Shown piece by piece: positions 52,301 to 58,300 of a DNA stretch of 64,000 bases. The position numbers were made by a program, and so were the translations under genes. The notes under the pieces are model-generated. The model was not told the origin of the DNA and made no database searches. It saw only the letters and a list, made by a program, of their open reading frames with translations. Location: NCBI RefSeq assembly GCF_032854445.1, contig NC_088302.1, positions 4,151,338 to 4,215,337 on the forward strand, in the 5' to 3' direction. This DNA comes from Liolophura sinensis (Eukaryota; Mollusca; Polyplacophora; Chitonida; Chitonidae). Position 1 is the first letter of the stretch; the number at the start of each line of letters is the position of its first letter.

Positions 52301-55300
52301 AAGTTGGGATCTGCCCAAATTAAGCTCAGAAAACTAGGAAAGATGGTGAGCCCAAATCAGAGCAGTTTGAATCCCTGAAAATTACTTACCATTCGTTCTC
52401 TAAATTTGCCAACAATTACTTGTTTGCAATTCATTTTCAAAGTGCATCATCGTAAAACTTGGACTACAAGGCTTAAATATCGGTGTCATGTTGTTGGGAG
52501 GCTTGATCCTTTTCTCGTTTTTTTGTACCGGATATAATAAGAAAACTAAATTTGAACCCTTTCGGCTGCTGGACCTGTGGGTCACAAAGAGATTGGCTAC
52601 GTTGTTTGTGTGTTTCAGGAGAGACAGGAAGTGGATGGATGATGAACAAAACCAAGGAGGGTCACAAGTTTTTCTACAATGTTCACACTGGTGACTACAG
52701 CTGGGGCAAGGATGACAGCATCGTCAAGGATTTCTCTCTGCTCACCAGAGAGGACGTCCAGGTATGAGTCAGTGGGCCCTTTACTGGCCAAAACATTTTA
52801 TAGGTTTGTTGCTATCTATCTCTTTATCAAGAAAACATGGTGTTTGCTGAAGGTGAGTGGTTTTATTCAATGCAGGAGTCTTCATATAGGGGAGAGTTCA
52901 GATACTGGTCAGTCTGGTGTCAACATATTCTTATTGGGTATCGTGTCCTGTCTGATATTGCTACTCTCTGATTGGCTGCAACATGATAATAGTATTGGCA
53001 CAAGGGGTGATATAAAACAAACATTATATTAAGAACGCTCTTAATGCTGAAGCATATAGAAACGTGGTAAATATTATAAATTTTAATGTTAATAAATTTT
53101 CTCCACCTATAAATTTAGTGTGAAAGTTTCTTGATTATGTGGTAAAACAACAGTCTAAATAAATGATTAAACCTTTCCACCTGCAGGGTGTTGTGTCTGA
53201 GGTGACTGCAGCGTACGACCGTGAGCTGCTGTTCAAATCTAACGAGCCCTTCATCACAAAAGTGCAGGCGTTGTGGAGAGGTCATAAGGCCAGGAAGGAA
53301 TACAGCGAGAGGATGAACTTTATTAAGAACCAGGAGCCAGCCATCACAAAGCTACAGGTGAGACTTTTAGTAGGGGAAAATTATTTCTAAATTGTTGTAA
53401 CATGATGGAAGGGGAAGGTGTCATATTTTTTTTAATCCTGTGAGGTAGCACTAGCGTAAAGCAGAACCAAAGTAATTGTTACGTCCAAAATTAATTGTAC
53501 CCTAATGTTTACAATGTTATAATGTATCAGATTCTACTGTAACATAGTTCTGTGCTTACTGACATCCAAATTCTGATTGGCTGGATACTGTTGACCATGT
53601 CTGACCATACGTTATGAAGATATACATCATTGTTGTAAATGCGTTTGGCATGACATTATGACAGCTTTGTAATATGCTTGTAGAGTTTCTCTTTGTGTGT
53701 ATTTACTCTACATCACCCAACAATTGCTCTGCTGTGTTGAGTTTCTGAAAAATTTGGTGACATTACCTGTCATTCACATTAAATTTGTTCACAAAGTACA
53801 GTTTGTGCAGTAGGGTTGGTGGAAAGGTAAAATTCCATGAAATGAATGGTTTTATACCATCTGGTTCATAATTTTGAATCATCTTGCCTTCAGTAAGGTT
53901 ATTGTTTTGTTTAGGCGTGGTGGAGAGGACAAAAACAGAGGCAGAAGTACAAAGACAGAATGGGAGTATTGCATGGAAATGAAGATGCTGTCATCAAGGT
54001 AGAGTGTAATTTCTGTGTCTTATGGTGACCAGGTTTTGTTTACAATCGTGTTCAGATTCCTAGATTAGATTCTTGGACTGTATAATTTCTGTGTGAAAAG
54101 ATGTTTATGCAGTTAATAAAATAGACAAAGAATAAAAATTGAGAAGCTGTATTCTGGTGATCATGGTTTATATCCTGTGTAGGTTGTGGTAGCATTTGCT
54201 CACAGGAAGAAGAAGAGGCCAAAATTCATGAGAAAACATTGTTGTCCAGTCAGATTGGGGATGCTTTGTACTACCCTGTATTATTGATGTGCAATCAACT
54301 CACAACAGAGCACAACAGGGTAAAGTTCTTTCAAATAAGAGGAAGCCTAGCACAAATCATGCTGTTTATCAAAATTTTAATGAATCACAAGCCTGGTGTA
54401 TTGGTGTTTTTAATCTAACCCCTGTTCTATGTTGTGTTGTCTAGCTTCAGTCAATGGTGCGTATGTGGCTGGCCAGAAAGAAGCACAGAGAAAGGCTTCA
54501 GTACTTCAAAGATAACGTAAGTAGTCAGATTCGTCTGAAAGCAGGACCGTCTCTCCTGGATAATTAATGGCTGGCCCGCCTAATAGATAAATGTACGTTG
54601 AGTAATGGAAACCTGTACACACTGCACGCACCACATATAATGTGTATATCCCAGATGTCCTAAAAGTTGCTCATTTTTCCTGATTTGAGGTTTCTTTTGA
54701 ATTTAGAAAGGTGTTTTGAGGGATTTTCTGGAGAGTAGGGTGATATTCTGCTGAAAAAACAAAATGTAATTTTCAGTACCAAATATAATATTTTTTGAAA
54801 TTGATATATCTTTGAATATGAACGTTTGGGGGGCACATTAACACCAAGAGTATGGAAGCGTTTATTGTTGGACTTCAATTTTGTATACAGGAAGACTCGA
54901 TTGTGAAGATGCAGGCATTTGTCCGATCAGCCATGGCTAAGCAGGACTACAAAGCCTTGAGTATGTGACAGCCATCTTGTTTTCACCCAAACATTTATTT
55001 TAAATTTTTAAGAATTTGATATTCGAATTTAGTTGTTTAAATATAATACTATCTGTAGTATTTGTATTTTTAAATTGGTGTTAAACAGTTTTATTAATGT
55101 GTAAACAAGTTTTTCCTGAACAGTTCAGAAGAATCTGCTTTAATTGTTTTTACATCTCCGCCAAAGTTGCAAGTAAACATGATTGTTTTGAAGATTTTAA
55201 GTTCAAAAATTGAGTTTCCTTTGGAAATGATTAACCTCGTTTAGCCGTATTTAAAATTCTCACAAAGGTTCCTTTGCAAAGTTTGTTATTGTATGTCTTA

Positions 55301-58300
55301 TGATGTGGCCTAGCCAGTTTTAAGGGGATCATGAATAGGCATGTAAAGCATTTGCTGAGAAAATTTCATGAACAGTGTAAAACCTGTGGCCCAGGTATTG
55401 TGATATTGTTGTTTTCTCTCTCAGTGCATGATGAGAATCCATCTTTGTCTGTTGTGCGAAAGTTTGTCCATCTGCTGGACACAAATGATGTGGACTACGC
55501 TGAAGAATTAGGTAAACACAATTTTCAGCACACCTTTTTGTACCTTTCTGTCATTTCATCTGAAATTTGTTTTGCAATAACTTACCCAGAATTAACGTTG
55601 TCAAGCAATATTTTTGATCTTATTATGTAAGAACCTGATCCTGGAGCTTGGTCTCTAAAAGTAAAATGTTTATTAAAATATAACATTTATATGATAATTG
55701 TGGTTGGCTCCCAAACACTTGATCTGTTCCATGATGTAAATGTACAGGGAATAACCATTGCTCCTATTTCACCTCATTCCCCAGAATTACAGAAGCTGCG
55801 TCAACAAGCTGTGTCAGAAATCCGATCTAATCAACAGTTAGAACACGATCTGGATCAAATGGATATCAAGATCGGCCTCCTCATCAAAAACAGGATCACA
55901 TTACAGGTAAGCTGGTCAATTACTTTTGTGTGATTTACTGATAAGGTACAATCCAGAAAGGAAGCACACTACAGGCAACTCTATAGTGTGCTACTGGTTT
56001 GCCTGTGGTGCATTTATGAAAGTTGATAGCCTAGTTCCTCAACCTCTTCGCATTTGAAATAGCAACTTTCAGTGCAATTTATGCACGTTTGTAATTTGGT
56101 TTTGGAGACAAAACTACATTGGTTGGATTGGCCAGTTTCAGGGCTTCACAAAAAGTATAATTTTAACAGTCTACAAAAAATAACATCTTCAGAATGTGCT
56201 TGAATAGACATGTTGCAAACATGCAAAAAGGTTGAAGAATTACAGTAGTGGAGTAGTTGTAGAAATTTTCTATTGTTTGGTCATGAAATCTATAGCCTGC
56301 AGCAGTAATGCCACACTGGGAGCAAAAAAAGGCCAAAGTGAGAGTCCAGGAGGATTCCCGAGGTCAGAGAGTCTCCAAAGAGTCCAAAGCTCAAATAAGC
56401 ATTATTTTCTTGGACAAATGTAATTTGTACCGAAATCATTAATCCTCAGCTTTTTTTCACACCTGAAAGAGTAACTTTTTTTACATGTAAGCTAAATGGA
56501 ATTTATTAGTTGAAATAATTTAACAGTGTGTATGGGGTTGTCAAACTTTCAGGAGGGGATATTTTCTAAATTGAGACAAAAATTGAGAAAAAAAAAACTC
56601 TCAAAATATGACAAACTATACACTTTCTGTACAAAAAGGTTGAGAATTCAAGGTAACTTGTATTATTTGTTTATTTATTTATTTATTTGATTGGTGTTTT
56701 ACACCGTACTCAAGAATATTGCACCTGTACCACGGCCTCAGTAGGTGCCAAGTGCCTTCTTGCCCTAATATCACAATGTCTGCAATAATTTTTCCTTTGT
56801 GTGATTTTTCTATCTTCTCGCAATGTTTCTGACATCTGGCGAATGGCCAACCAGGCTTTATCCCCCTAATCATCAAACAAGTGCTTATAATTGTCTCTGA
56901 GGTCACTTTCACATTGCAAAAGGTCTTTTTGGATATACATTTTGCTTTTTTCGCCGAAGACGCGTCCATTTTTACTGCAGCAGTTACCAAGGAAGAGACC
57001 TGTCCATTCTCCGCTGTGTTTGTAAACACTGGTATAATCTTCTGCTTTGCTTTATTATTATCATCATTGAGAATCTTAATCGTAATCTTGAACTTACTAA
57101 ATGTATATTTAACACGAACGAGGACTGTTAAATTGATTTAGAATACTTCTGAGTGCTTGGTGAATATGACAGCAGCGATAGAGAACGTCGCCGCTACGTT
57201 TTCGCGTGCCTTTACCTGTTAGGAGATTGTGTCATGTATCGCACACCATGCTGCCTTTTTCTCTGGCCGTACGTGGGAAGGTCTACCAGTAAGCTGCAGA
57301 TGATTGTGGGTTCCCTCGCGCTCTGCCCGGTTTCCTCCCACCATAATGCTGGCTGCCATTGAAAAAGTGAAATATTCTTGAGTACGGCGTAAAACACCAA
57401 TCAGATAAATAAATAAATGTATCTTACACTGCCTTTGGCTAATATTTCCCAATTTAACCAGTCAAGGAGTTTAGAACAAATTCAACCAATGGAAGTTGAA
57501 ACTGAGTGGCCAAAATCGTTTTCAGGCGATGTATGTTAAAACTGAATTCATAACGTTCCTTGTGGAATGCCACCAAAGAAAGAAATAAGCACTTTCTATG
57601 GGCAAATCCATGTGGGTTCTCACAGACAAGTGTGGCCTGAGTCTGCCGGAATCAATTCCTGGATTTGTGTTGAAATTCTAGGCCTGGTAGTGATTTGGTG
57701 AGCTATACACAGCAGACTGTGATCTCAGGGTGATGAATGATTCTGAATTATGCAGAGCTGTGTAGGCTAGTCACAAAAACTGGGCAGTACTGTGTAGGCT
57801 AGTCACAAAAACTGAGCAGTACTGTGTAGGCTAGTCACAAAAACTGGGCAGTACTGTGTAGGATAGTCACAAAAACTGGGCAGTACTGTGTAGGATAGTC
57901 ACAAAAACTGGTCAGTACTGTGTAGGATAGTCACAAAAACTGGTCAGTACTGTTTTTGGCTAGTCACAAAAACTGGGCAGTACTGTGTAGGCTAGTCACA
58001 AAAACTGGGCAGTACTGTGTAGGCTAGTCACAAAAACTGGTCAGTACTGTGTAGGATAGTCACAAAAACTGGGCAGTACTGTGTAGGATAGTCACAAAAA
58101 CTGGGCAGTACTGTGTAGGCTAGTCACAAAAACTGGGCAGTACTGTGTAGGCTAGTCACAAAAACTGGGCAGTACTGTGTAGGATAGTCACAAAAACTGG
58201 TCAGTACTGTGTAGGATAGTCACAAAAACTGGGCAGTACTGTGTAGGCTAGTCAAAAACTGGGCAGTACTGTGTAGGATAGTCACAAAAACTGGTCAGTA

